Source of the DNA: Stenotrophomonas_A sp036566925
GTDB lineage: Bacteria; Pseudomonadota; Gammaproteobacteria; Xanthomonadales; Xanthomonadaceae
Assembly: GCA_036566925.1 (NCBI GenBank)
Contig: DATCVI010000076.1
Location: 1 to 40,750, forward strand
DNA: 40,750 bases
Direction of reading: 5' to 3'
Below the pieces are notes generated by a model that ran no database searches, was not told the DNA's origin, and saw only the letters and a program-made list of their open reading frames with translations. Both the position numbers and the translations under genes were made by a program. Below are positions 8,564 to 16,447 of the stretch, in pieces; the first letter of the stretch is position 1; each line of letters starts with the position of its first letter.

Positions 8564-8591
8564 TTGACGGGTCACTTGCCTCTGCTACCAT
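8564..8591 (+). promoter_or_regulatory. probable sigma-70 promoter of the alginate lyase operon
   Basis: TTGACG (8564-8569), a 16-base spacer and TACCAT (8586-8591) precede the PL6 gene, putting the transcript start near 8598. That supports the downstream ATG at 8626 as the true start and argues against the GTG at 8560, which would lie upstream of the promoter. Confidence 0.5.
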
Positions 8592-8625
8592 CCTGCCGCT
8601 GGCCGCCTCGGGAGGGGTAGTCGTA

Positions 8626-10839
8626 ATGAGGTCTCTCATGCGTTTGCGGGCCATTCTTCTGATCGCGGGTTTTTCCTGGCTGACCGCTGCCAACGCCGAA
8701 GCCGCCGGCCGGACCGTGCTGGTGCGCGACATCGCGCAATTCGAGCAGGCCACCGCGACCCTGCAACCGGGCGACACCGTGGTGCTGGCCAACGGCACCT
8801 GGCGCAATGCGCGGCTGCTGCTCAAGGGCAAGGGCAAAAGCGGCCGGCCCATCCGCCTGACCGCGCAGACGCCCGGCCAGGTGGTGCTGAGCGGGCAGTC
8901 GGACCTGCGGCTTGCGGGCGAATACCTCGAAGTCTCGCAACTGGTGTTCCGCGATGGCTGGGCACCGGGCGGCGAGGTGGTCTCGTTTCGCGCTTCGCGT
9001 AGCGAGCGCGCCAACCATAGCCGCGTCACCGGCGTGGTCATCGATCACTACAACAAGCCCGACCGCGACGAGGCCGACCATTGGGTGGCGTTGTATGGCC
9101 ACGACAATCGCTTCGACCACGGCCAACTGCTCGGCAAGCGCAACCGCGGCACGACGCTGGTGGTCATTCGCGACGCCGAGCAGGGCCTGGACAACCGCCA
9201 CCTCATCGACCACAACTGGTTCGGCCCACGGCCCAGCCTGGGCGCCAACGGTGGCGAGACCATCCGCGTGGGCACCAGCCACGACTCACTGAGCGATTCG
9301 CACACGCGGGTGGAGAACAATTGGTTCGAAGGCTGCGACGGCGAGGTCGAGATCGTCTCCAACAAGTCCGGCGGCAATATCTATCGCGGCAACGTTTTCT
9401 TTCATTCGCGCGGGTCGATGGTGCTGCGCCATGGCAGCGGTAACCTGGTCGAGCGCAACGTTTTCCTTGGCGGGGGCAAGCCGCATAGCGGCGGTGTGCG
9501 CGTCATCAACGGCCACCAGACCATTCGCGACAATTATTTCGAAGACCTGGCCGGCGAGAATTTCGCCGCTGCGCTGAGCGTGATGTACGGCGCTGCCAAT
9601 GCGCCGAAGAACCGCTATTCCCCGGTCGAACACGCGTTGATCGAACGCAACACCTGGGTCGCCCCGAAGCAGCTGCTGCTGGGCGCGGGCAAGGATGAAG
9701 AGCGCAACGCAGCGCCGAGCAACAGCCGCTTCGCTTCGAACCTCATCATCAACGGCACCGAAGACCCGCTGCTGGTCCAAGGCGATATTTCCGGGATTGC
9801 GTTCACTGACAATGTGCAGAGCCCGGCGCGCTCGCCCGCCTTTGCGCAGGGCGTGACGGCGCGCGAGGTGCCGATGCACCGCGCCGGTACTGGCCTACTG
9901 GTGCCTGCGGCGCCGCTGCAAGGCGTGGGCGCGCCGATCGACCTGCAGCCGATCGCACGCCAGGAAGTGGGCGTGGACTGGTATCCGAAGGTCTCGGCGG
10001 AAACGCCAACGCCGGCCGCGATGGTGCAGGAGGTCGCACCGGGTGAAGACACCTTGACCCGTGCCGTGCACGCCGCTGCCGCCGCCACGCGGCTGCGCTT
10101 GCGCGCCGGCCGCTATACGGTCAACGAAGTGTTGCCCGTGACGCAACCGCTCAACATCGAAGGGCCCACCGCCGGCGTTGCGCTCGTACAGTCCACGCGC
10201 CCGGTCCTGTTCGACCTGCGCGCCGGTGGCTCGCTGCACCTGTCGCACTTGACCCTGGACGGCAGCCGCGCGCCCGACGAAGTCGGCAACGCCCTGATCC
10301 GCGTCACGCCCGGTGGCGCCGCGGTCAACTATTCGATCGTCTTCGAAGACAGCAAAGTGCGGCACCTGGATGGCAACCGCCGCTTCGATGTCATCAGCAC
10401 CGGCAAGGGCACGCTGGCCGACCGGATCACGCTGCAACGGGTGCAGGCGAGCGATGTCAGCGGCCACGTCGTGGCCGCGGCCGCCGAGACCGACGATGGT
10501 GGCACCTACAACGCCGAGCAGGTGCAGATCGTGGATTCGCGCTTCGCGCGGGTCGGTGGCGCGGTGGTCGACCTGTATCGCGGTGGCAGCGACGAAAGCA
10601 CGTTCGGCCCGGCGATCGAGGTCAGTGGCTCGCAGTTCGAGCAGGTCGGGCGCGACGGCGATGCCGCGCTGCGCCTGCACGGCGTGCAGTACGCAAAACT
10701 GGCGAACAACCAGTTTCGCGACAGCGCGCCGGTGCGCTTCACCCATTCGGTAGGGACGCCGGTCTTGTTGAGCGCGGGCAACCAGTCCGACCGCTCGGCG
10801 TTCCTAGTCTCCGATATTACGGCCGAGGCCATTCCATGA
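8626..10839 (+). CDS. PL6-family alginate lyase (chondroitinase-B-like), two-domain
   Basis: The 737-residue product has a signal peptide (about 1-27) and two parallel beta-helix regions, an arrangement and length like the two-domain PL6 alginate lyases. The PL6 active-site landscape is visible: NGGETIRVG, EIVSNKSGGN and VLRHGSGN. Lys247 and Arg268 are 21 residues apart, as are the catalytic Lys/Arg pair of the Glaciecola enzyme AlyGC as I recall it, and are the likely base and acid. A second helix domain starts near residue 470. The enzyme cleaves alginate by beta-elimination, in or outside the periplasm. GGAGGGG precedes the ATG at 8626. The stop overlaps the PL17 start by four bases, so the two lyases are translationally coupled. 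Endo- versus exo-activity cannot be read from the sequence. Confidence 0.9.
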   Translation: MRSLMRLRAILLIAGFSWLTAANAEAAGRTVLVRDIAQFEQATATLQPGDTVVLANGTWRNARLLLKGKGKSGRPIRLTAQTPGQVVLSGQSDLRLAGEYLEVSQLVFRDGWAPGGEVVSFRASRSERANHSRVTGVVIDHYNKPDRDEADHWVALYGHDNRFDHGQLLGKRNRGTTLVVIRDAEQGLDNRHLIDHNWFGPRPSLGANGGETIRVGTSHDSLSDSHTRVENNWFEGCDGEVEIVSNKSGGNIYRGNVFFHSRGSMVLRHGSGNLVERNVFLGGGKPHSGGVRVINGHQTIRDNYFEDLAGENFAAALSVMYGAANAPKNRYSPVEHALIERNTWVAPKQLLLGAGKDEERNAAPSNSRFASNLIINGTEDPLLVQGDISGIAFTDNVQSPARSPAFAQGVTAREVPMHRAGTGLLVPAAPLQGVGAPIDLQPIARQEVGVDWYPKVSAETPTPAAMVQEVAPGEDTLTRAVHAAAAATRLRLRAGRYTVNEVLPVTQPLNIEGPTAGVALVQSTRPVLFDLRAGGSLHLSHLTLDGSRAPDEVGNALIRVTPGGAAVNYSIVFEDSKVRHLDGNRRFDVISTGKGTLADRITLQRVQASDVSGHVVAAAAETDDGGTYNAEQVQIVDSRFARVGGAVVDLYRGGSDESTFGPAIEVSGSQFEQVGRDGDAALRLHGVQYAKLANNQFRDSAPVRFTHSVGTPVLLSAGNQSDRSAFLVSDITAEAIP

Positions 10840-13100
10840 TTCGATCCGTTGTCCTGTCCGGTGCGCTGTTCGGCGGCGCGCTGTGCTTCGCCGGCCCTGC
10901 GGTGATCGCTTGCGCCCACGCTGCGACGCAGGCGCCGACGCGCGACGCCGCGCCGGTCCTGGTGACGGCGCAGGAGTGGCAGACGCTGGCAGCGCGGGGC
11001 AAGTCGGCGCCGGCCTTCTCCAAGGAGCAGGCCGACACCACGCGCATGCTGGAGGCGATGATCAAGCGTGGCATCGACGTGCCGGTGCCGAAAGATCCGG
11101 GCGGCGGCTATACCCACGAGCAGCACAAGCGCAATTACCAGGCCATCGAAGCGGCCGGCATCCTCTACCGGCTGACCGGCGAGCAGCGCTACGCCGACTA
11201 TGCGCGCGAACTGCTGCTGCGCTATGCCGACCTGTACCCGAAGCTTGGCCCGCACCCGGCTGGACGCGGCGAGGTGCCGGGGCGGCTGTTCTGGCAGACC
11301 TTGAACGATTCGGTCTGGGTGGTGCATGCGGTGGCCGGTTATGACGCCATCCGCGACACGCTCACCCCGGCCGACCGCCAGCGCATCGACGACAACGTGT
11401 TCCGGGCGATGGCGCGCTTCATGTCCGACCAGTCGCCGGACAATTTCAACAAGATCCACAACCATGCCACCTGGGCGGTGGCCGCGGTCGGTATGACCGG
11501 CTACGTGCTGCGCGACCCGGCGCTGGTGGAAAAGGCCCTGAAGGGCACGCGCCTGGATGGCAGCGCCGGCTTCCTCAAGCAGATCGACCAGCTGTTCTCG
11601 CCCGATGGCTACTACGAGGAGGGTCCGTACTACCAGCGCTATGCACTGGCGCCCTTCATCCTGTTCGCCGATGCGATCGAGCGTAACGAGCCGCAGCGCC
11701 ACATCTTCCAATACCGCGACGGCGTATTGCTGAAAGCGGTCGATGCGCTGGTGCAGAGCAGCTACGGCGGCTATTTCTTCCCGATCAACGACGCCATCCT
11801 GGACAAGGGACTGGATACCGAAGAACTGGTAGCCGGTATCGACATCGTCTATGCGCAGACTGCCGATCCGCACCTGCTCTCGATCGCGCGCGAACAAAAG
11901 CGCGTAATGCTGGGTCCGGAAGGCTTCGCGGTCGCGCAGGCGCTGGCGGCGGGCAAGGCCAAGCCGTTCGCGTTCAAGCCGACGCTGCTGCGCGATGGCG
12001 CCGACGGCAAGCAGGGCGCACTGGCGATCCTGCGCATGAACGGCGCCGACGGCCAGGCCCTGGTGATGAAGAATACCCAGCAGGGCATGGGCCACGGCCA
12101 CTTCGATAGGCTCGGCTGGGTCTTCTACGACAACGGCCAGCGGGTAGTCACCGACTACGGCGCGGCACGCTTCCTCAATGTCGAAGCCAAGCGCGGCGGT
12201 ACCTACCTGCCGGAAAACAACAGCTGGGCCAAGCAGACCATCGCCCACAACACGCTGGTGGTGAACGAGGCCAGCCACTTCGGTGGTGACTGGAAACTGG
12301 GTGAAGAACGCGCGCCGATGCCGCTGCTGTTCGCGGTCGGCGATGACACCCAGATTGCTTCGGCGCGCATGCACGGCGCCTACGAGGGCGCCGACTTCGA
12401 TCGCACACTGGCGCTGCTCTCGCACCCCGACCTGGCCTACCCGGTGGTGATCGACTTGCTGCGCGCGCGCAGTACCAAGCCCGCGCGCTTCGACCTGCCG
12501 CTGCATTTCGGCGGCCACATCATGCAGGTGGGCTTCGACACCGAGCATTCGGTAGCCGAGCGAGCGGTGCTGGGCAAGGCCAACGGCTACCAGCACCTGT
12601 GGGTGGATGCGCAATCCAAACCCGCAGCCGACCAGCGCACGCTGGAATGGTTGCAGGACGGCCGCTTCTACACCTACCGCTTCGCCGCCAGCGCGCCGAC
12701 CCGCGCGATCCTCGCCGAAAGCGGGGCCAACGACCCGGAGTTCAACCTGCGCCGCGAGCCCATGCTGTTGCAGCGCATGGACGGTCAGCGCAGCGCGACT
12801 TTCTTCGGCGTGCTGGAGCCGCACGGCGAATACAACGGCACCGCCGAGTACGTGCGTGGTGCCAACAGCCACATCGACAAGATCGAACACCTGCAGGGCG
12901 AGGGCGCCGACGTGGTGGTGCTGACCCTGGCCGGCGGCAAGACCCTGGCGCTGGCCGTGGCTGCGGACCCATCGCAGGCCGACGTCGAGCATCACGTCCA
13001 GGGCAATGGCTACGACTATCGCTGGCGGGGGGGCTGGGCGCGCTTCGATGCCAGGTCCGGCACTGCGCCGACCGCCGCGAAAACCGGGAAACAGCCATGA
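10836..13100 (+). CDS. PL17-family oligoalginate lyase (heparinase II/III-like)
   Basis: The 754-residue product has a signal peptide, an N-terminal alpha/alpha-toroid with the alginate-lyase fold (to about residue 380) and a C-terminal heparinase II/III-type beta-sandwich. Catalytic residues of exolytic PL17 enzymes are visible: Asn209-His210 in KIHNHATW, and the tyrosine in YYEEGPYYQRY (Tyr265/266). A conserved MGHGHFDRLGW segment lies in the second domain. PL17 enzymes release unsaturated monouronate from oligoalginate, which rearranges to DEH. The signal peptide places it in the periplasm, downstream of the receptor and PL6. It overlaps the preceding gene by ATGA and the following transporter by ATGA. 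This is one of the most secure assignments in the window. Confidence 0.93.
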   Translation: MIRSVVLSGALFGGALCFAGPAVIACAHAATQAPTRDAAPVLVTAQEWQTLAARGKSAPAFSKEQADTTRMLEAMIKRGIDVPVPKDPGGGYTHEQHKRNYQAIEAAGILYRLTGEQRYADYARELLLRYADLYPKLGPHPAGRGEVPGRLFWQTLNDSVWVVHAVAGYDAIRDTLTPADRQRIDDNVFRAMARFMSDQSPDNFNKIHNHATWAVAAVGMTGYVLRDPALVEKALKGTRLDGSAGFLKQIDQLFSPDGYYEEGPYYQRYALAPFILFADAIERNEPQRHIFQYRDGVLLKAVDALVQSSYGGYFFPINDAILDKGLDTEELVAGIDIVYAQTADPHLLSIAREQKRVMLGPEGFAVAQALAAGKAKPFAFKPTLLRDGADGKQGALAILRMNGADGQALVMKNTQQGMGHGHFDRLGWVFYDNGQRVVTDYGAARFLNVEAKRGGTYLPENNSWAKQTIAHNTLVVNEASHFGGDWKLGEERAPMPLLFAVGDDTQIASARMHGAYEGADFDRTLALLSHPDLAYPVVIDLLRARSTKPARFDLPLHFGGHIMQVGFDTEHSVAERAVLGKANGYQHLWVDAQSKPAADQRTLEWLQDGRFYTYRFAASAPTRAILAESGANDPEFNLRREPMLLQRMDGQRSATFFGVLEPHGEYNGTAEYVRGANSHIDKIEHLQGEGADVVVLTLAGGKTLALAVAADPSQADVEHHVQGNGYDYRWRGGWARFDARSGTAPTAAKTGKQP

Positions 13101-14380
13101 GCCGGGCACGCTCGGCGGTGCGCTGGCTGATCGTGGCGATGATCGCCGTGGCCACGGTGATCAACTACATCGACCGCAATGCACTGGCGGTGATGTGGCC
13201 GGAGATCGCGGCCGATGTCGGCGCCACCAAGCAGGACTACGCGCTGCTGGTGACGGTGTTCATGGTGTTCTACGCGCTCGGCCAGTTCGTGTTCGGACGC
13301 CTGTTCGATCGCATCGGCACGCGGCTGGGTTTTGCGCTGTCGATCGGCGTGTGGTCGATCTCGATCGCATTGCACTCGATTACCCACTCGATGTTGTCCT
13401 TCAGCCTGGTGCGCGCGCTGCTTGGCGTCAGCGAGGCTGGCGCCTGGCCGGGTGCGGTGAAGGCCAATGCCGAGTGGTTTCCGGCGCATGAGCGCGCGCT
13501 GGCGCAGGGCATCTTCAATGCCGGCGCCTCGGTCGGGGCGATCGTTTCGGCGCCGTTGATCGCGGTGCTTTACCTGTGGCTGGGCTGGCGCGGCACCTTC
13601 GTGCTGATCGGTGGCTTCGGCTTCGTCTGGCTGTTGCCGTGGCTGGTGATCTACCGCGCCGGCCCGGACAAGCACCCGTGGGTGAGCGAGGCCGAGCGCC
13701 TGTTGATCCAGGACCGCGCCGGCCAGGCCGCGAACGCGTCGCTGCCGGAATACCTGCCCACGGTGCGCCAGCTGATGTCGCATCGGCAGAGCTGGGGCAT
13801 CGTGATCGTGCGCTTCCTGCTCGACCCGATCTGGTGGCTGTTCGTGTCGTGGCTGCCGATCTACCTGGCCGAAACCTTCCACTTCGACATCAAGCAGATC
13901 GGCATCTTCGCCTGGGTGCCCTACGTGGGCGCGGCGCTCGGCAGCCTGCTCGGCGGCTGGTTGTCCGGGCGCCTGATCGCGCATGGCTGGAGCGTGGACC
14001 GCGCACGCAAAGGCGCGATCACCTTGGGTTGCGTGGTGATGGCGCCGGCGCTGCTGGGCGCGGTGCTGGCCACCGACCCGCTGTGGGCAGTGCTGACGAT
14101 CGCCGCGGTGCTGTTTGGCTTCCAGGTCGCCATCGGCAACATCCAGACCCTGCCGGGCGACCTCTTCAGCGGCAAGTCGGTGGGTTCGATGGCGGGCATC
14201 GGCGGCATGGCCGCGGTCGCCGGCACCCTGATTACCACCTGGCTGGTGCCGGTGATGACGACCCGTTCCTACGCGCCGGTGTTCGTGCTGGTGGCCGCAT
14301 TGGTGCCGCTGTCGCTGGCCGCGCTGTGGTGGATCACCGGGCCCATCCACAAGCTCGAAGCGCATGACCCGCGCGATTGA
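13097..14380 (+). CDS. MFS uronate (DEH) transporter, ACS family
   Basis: The 427-residue product has about 12 membrane helices and the anion:cation symporter signature NYIDRNALAVMWPEI at residues 22-36, followed by the family's RLFDRIGTRLGF loop-2/3 motif. ACS members such as hexuronate transporters import sugar acids with protons. Directly after PL17 and before the reductase, the obvious cargo is DEH or short unsaturated uronates made in the periplasm. The ATG at 13097 lies inside the PL17 stop (four-base overlap), which favours this start over the longer open frame upstream. A 43-base gap follows before the reductase. Confidence 0.9.
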   Translation: MSRARSAVRWLIVAMIAVATVINYIDRNALAVMWPEIAADVGATKQDYALLVTVFMVFYALGQFVFGRLFDRIGTRLGFALSIGVWSISIALHSITHSMLSFSLVRALLGVSEAGAWPGAVKANAEWFPAHERALAQGIFNAGASVGAIVSAPLIAVLYLWLGWRGTFVLIGGFGFVWLLPWLVIYRAGPDKHPWVSEAERLLIQDRAGQAANASLPEYLPTVRQLMSHRQSWGIVIVRFLLDPIWWLFVSWLPIYLAETFHFDIKQIGIFAWVPYVGAALGSLLGGWLSGRLIAHGWSVDRARKGAITLGCVVMAPALLGAVLATDPLWAVLTIAAVLFGFQVAIGNIQTLPGDLFSGKSVGSMAGIGGMAAVAGTLITTWLVPVMTTRSYAPVFVLVAALVPLSLAALWWITGPIHKLEAHDPRD

Positions 14381-14423
14381 TTGATCGCCTCTCTTCTTCT
14401 TTCCCCCTCTGCAAGGAATACAC

Positions 14424-15176
14424 ATGCAATTCAACGACAAGATCGCGATTGTGACCGGCGGTGGCCGTGATATCGGCCGCGAGATCTCGCTCAAGCTCGC
14501 CGCCGCCGGCGCCAAGGTGTGCATCAATTACGCCAACGACGAGGCCAGCGCCCGGGACACCCTGGCGCAGATCACCGCGGCCGGCGGTACCGCGATCGTG
14601 CATCGCGCCGATGTCACCGATGCGGCGGCTGTTGCCGGCCTGGTGGCCGCGACCCAGGCCGCGTTCGGCGAGCGCATCGATGTGCTGGTAAATGTCGCTG
14701 GCGGCATGGTCGAACGCCGGCCGCTGGCCGATATCGACGAGGCCTTCTTCCACAAGGTGATCGATCTCAACCTGACCTCGACCTACCTGGTCACGCGCGC
14801 GGTGGTACCGCACATGCCGGTGGGCGCGGCGATCGTCAACTTTGCTTCGCAGGCCGGGCGCGATGGCGGCGGCCCGGGTGCGGCGATCTACGCGACCGCC
14901 AAGGCCGGCGTGATGACCTTCACCCGGGCGATGGCCAAGGAGCTCGGCCCGCGCGGCATCCGCGTCAATGCCCTGTGTTGCGGCATGATCGCCACCCGCT
15001 TCCATGATGAGTTCACCAAGCCGGAAGTGCGCACGGCGGTGGCCGGCGCCACCCCGCTGCGGCGCCAGGGCGATGCTTCCGAGGCTGCCGAGGCGGCGTT
15101 GTTCCTGGCTTCGGACGCGGCTTCGTTCGTGACCGGTGCCAACGTCGACGTCAACGGCGGCACCTACTTTTCCTGA
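14424..15176 (+). CDS. short-chain dehydrogenase, probable DEH reductase
   Basis: The 250-residue product is a classical SDR. It has the Rossmann motif TGGGRDIGR at 11-19, the structural NVAGG at 90-94 (variant of NNAG), Asn116, and the catalytic Ser142, Tyr156 and Lys160 (YATAK). In alginate operons this position is occupied by the NAD(P)H-dependent reductase that turns 4-deoxy-L-erythro-5-hexoseulose uronate into 2-keto-3-deoxygluconate, so that role is inferred from context. An AAGGA ribosome site precedes the ATG. The esterase gene starts 18 bases downstream, so both belong to the same operon. Cofactor preference is not obvious. The enzymes that would finish the route (KDG kinase, KDPG aldolase) are not in this window. 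Confidence 0.88.
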   Translation: MQFNDKIAIVTGGGRDIGREISLKLAAAGAKVCINYANDEASARDTLAQITAAGGTAIVHRADVTDAAAVAGLVAATQAAFGERIDVLVNVAGGMVERRPLADIDEAFFHKVIDLNLTSTYLVTRAVVPHMPVGAAIVNFASQAGRDGGGPGAAIYATAKAGVMTFTRAMAKELGPRGIRVNALCCGMIATRFHDEFTKPEVRTAVAGATPLRRQGDASEAAEAALFLASDAASFVTGANVDVNGGTYFS

Positions 15177-15194
15177 TAGCGCGCGGAGGCGGTC

Positions 15195-16367
15195 ATGCAG
15201 CGTTGGATCCTTGCTCTTGCACTCATCGTCGGCAGTGCGGCCGCGCCGCTGCACGCGCAGGTCTGGGTTCCGGCCTGGACCGCCTCGCCGGCGCCCGACC
15301 GCAAGGACGGCACGCCCGAGGCACCGGTGCAGTTCGTCGACCAGACCGTGCGCCAGGACATGCGCCTGGGCACCTCGGCCGACGCACTGCGCTTCCGCCT
15401 CAGCAATGAACTGGGGACCACGCCGCTGAAACTGGTGTTGGTGTCGGCGCAGGTGCTCGGGCAGGGCAAGGCGGTACCGGTGACGGTGGACGGGCGCAGC
15501 GAAATCATCGTGCCGACCGGCGCGGCGCTGCTCAGCGACCCGGTGCCGTTGAAGGCCGCCGCGATGGGCGAAGTGAGCCTGACCGTGTACTACCCCGAGC
15601 CGGCCCAGCCGGCCGTGCGCCGCACCCCGGTGCGCATCGCCGCAGGGCGCGTGGCGGCGGTGGACGACGCGGTGAAGGGCAGCTATCGCCAGAACGTCAT
15701 CTCGGCGGTGCTGGCGCAGCGCCAACGCAAGCCGACGGTCGTTGTCGCCTTGGGCGATTCCATCACCGAGGGCGCGACCGCGACCCAGGGTAGCCACAAC
15801 CAGTGGCCCGAACGGCTGGGCGCGCGCCTGGAGCAGGCCTGCCCGGGCCAGTTCGTGGTGCTCAACCAGGGCATCAGCGGCAACAAGGTGATGGATCCGG
15901 GCCGCAGCCACAGCGCGTTGTCGCGGCTGGATCGCGACGTCATCGCAGTGGGTCGCGCCGACCAGGTGATCCTGTTCGAAGGCATCAACGATATCCGCCA
16001 CAACGGCGCGCCGGCCTTTACCCCGGGCCGCAACGCGGCGGACATGATGCTGGCCTATCGGCAGGTCGCGCAGCGCCTGCACGACCAGGGCATCAAGGCG
16101 ATTGCGGCGACGGTGACGCCGTTCGGCGGCTCGGAGCGCTACGAGCCGGTGTCGGCGGCAACGCGCAATACGATCAACGCGTGGATGCGTGGCGGCGACA
16201 GTGGCTTCGATGCGTTACTCGACTTCGACCGTATCCTGCGCGATCCGGCCAAGCCCGAAGCGCTGCCCGACCCGATCACCCGCGACCACCTGCATCCCAA
16301 CGACGAAGGCTATAAGCGGCTGGCCGAAGGCATCGATCTGGCGACGTTCGGCTGCAAGGGCAAGTAA
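15195..16367 (+). CDS. secreted SGNH/GDSL hydrolase, possible polysaccharide esterase
   Basis: The 390-residue product has a signal peptide (about 1-22) and a C-terminal SGNH hydrolase domain. All four blocks are visible: GDSIT with Ser189, QGISGN with Gly229, GINDI with Asn265, and DHLHPN with Asp364 and His367. An N-terminal beta-rich domain of about 150 residues is typical of secreted esterases related to rhamnogalacturonan acetylesterases. Because it ends the alginate operon, removal of O-acetyl groups from alginate is a reasonable guess. Bacterial alginate is acetylated, unlike algal alginate. A GGAGG ribosome site lies before the ATG. The fold and active site are secure; the substrate is inference. 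Confidence 0.85.
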   Translation: MQRWILALALIVGSAAAPLHAQVWVPAWTASPAPDRKDGTPEAPVQFVDQTVRQDMRLGTSADALRFRLSNELGTTPLKLVLVSAQVLGQGKAVPVTVDGRSEIIVPTGAALLSDPVPLKAAAMGEVSLTVYYPEPAQPAVRRTPVRIAAGRVAAVDDAVKGSYRQNVISAVLAQRQRKPTVVVALGDSITEGATATQGSHNQWPERLGARLEQACPGQFVVLNQGISGNKVMDPGRSHSALSRLDRDVIAVGRADQVILFEGINDIRHNGAPAFTPGRNAADMMLAYRQVAQRLHDQGIKAIAATVTPFGGSERYEPVSAATRNTINAWMRGGDSGFDALLDFDRILRDPAKPEALPDPITRDHLHPNDEGYKRLAEGIDLATFGCKGK

Positions 16368-16418
16368 GCGTCCCACCTTCACGCCTTCCGCCAGCCCCGG
16401 GCGCATGATGAGCCGAGC

Positions 16419-16433
16419 ACGGCCTCCGGCCGT
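16419..16433 (+). promoter_or_regulatory. small hairpin just ahead of the glucan synthase ribosome site
   Basis: ACGGCC-TCC-GGCCGT forms a six-pair stem with a three-base loop, two bases before the AGGTG ribosome-binding sequence (16436-16440) of the gene at 16448. It has no U-tract, so it is a weak terminator. Its position suggests an effect on translation initiation or message stability. The 80 bases from 16368 to 16447 show nothing else. Confidence 0.3.
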
Positions 16434-16447
16434 CCAGGTGATCATCC

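Noticed and set aside
8560..8625. A GTG start at 8560 for the PL6 gene.
   Set aside because: It lies upstream of the predicted promoter and lacks a ribosome site. The ATG at 8626 has GGAGGGG and begins the signal peptide.
10506..13109. An 867-codon open frame on the minus strand opposite PL6 and PL17.
   Set aside because: The composition is the His/Gln/Arg/Val-rich antisense type with no domain; the plus-strand lyases have catalytic residues and signal peptides.
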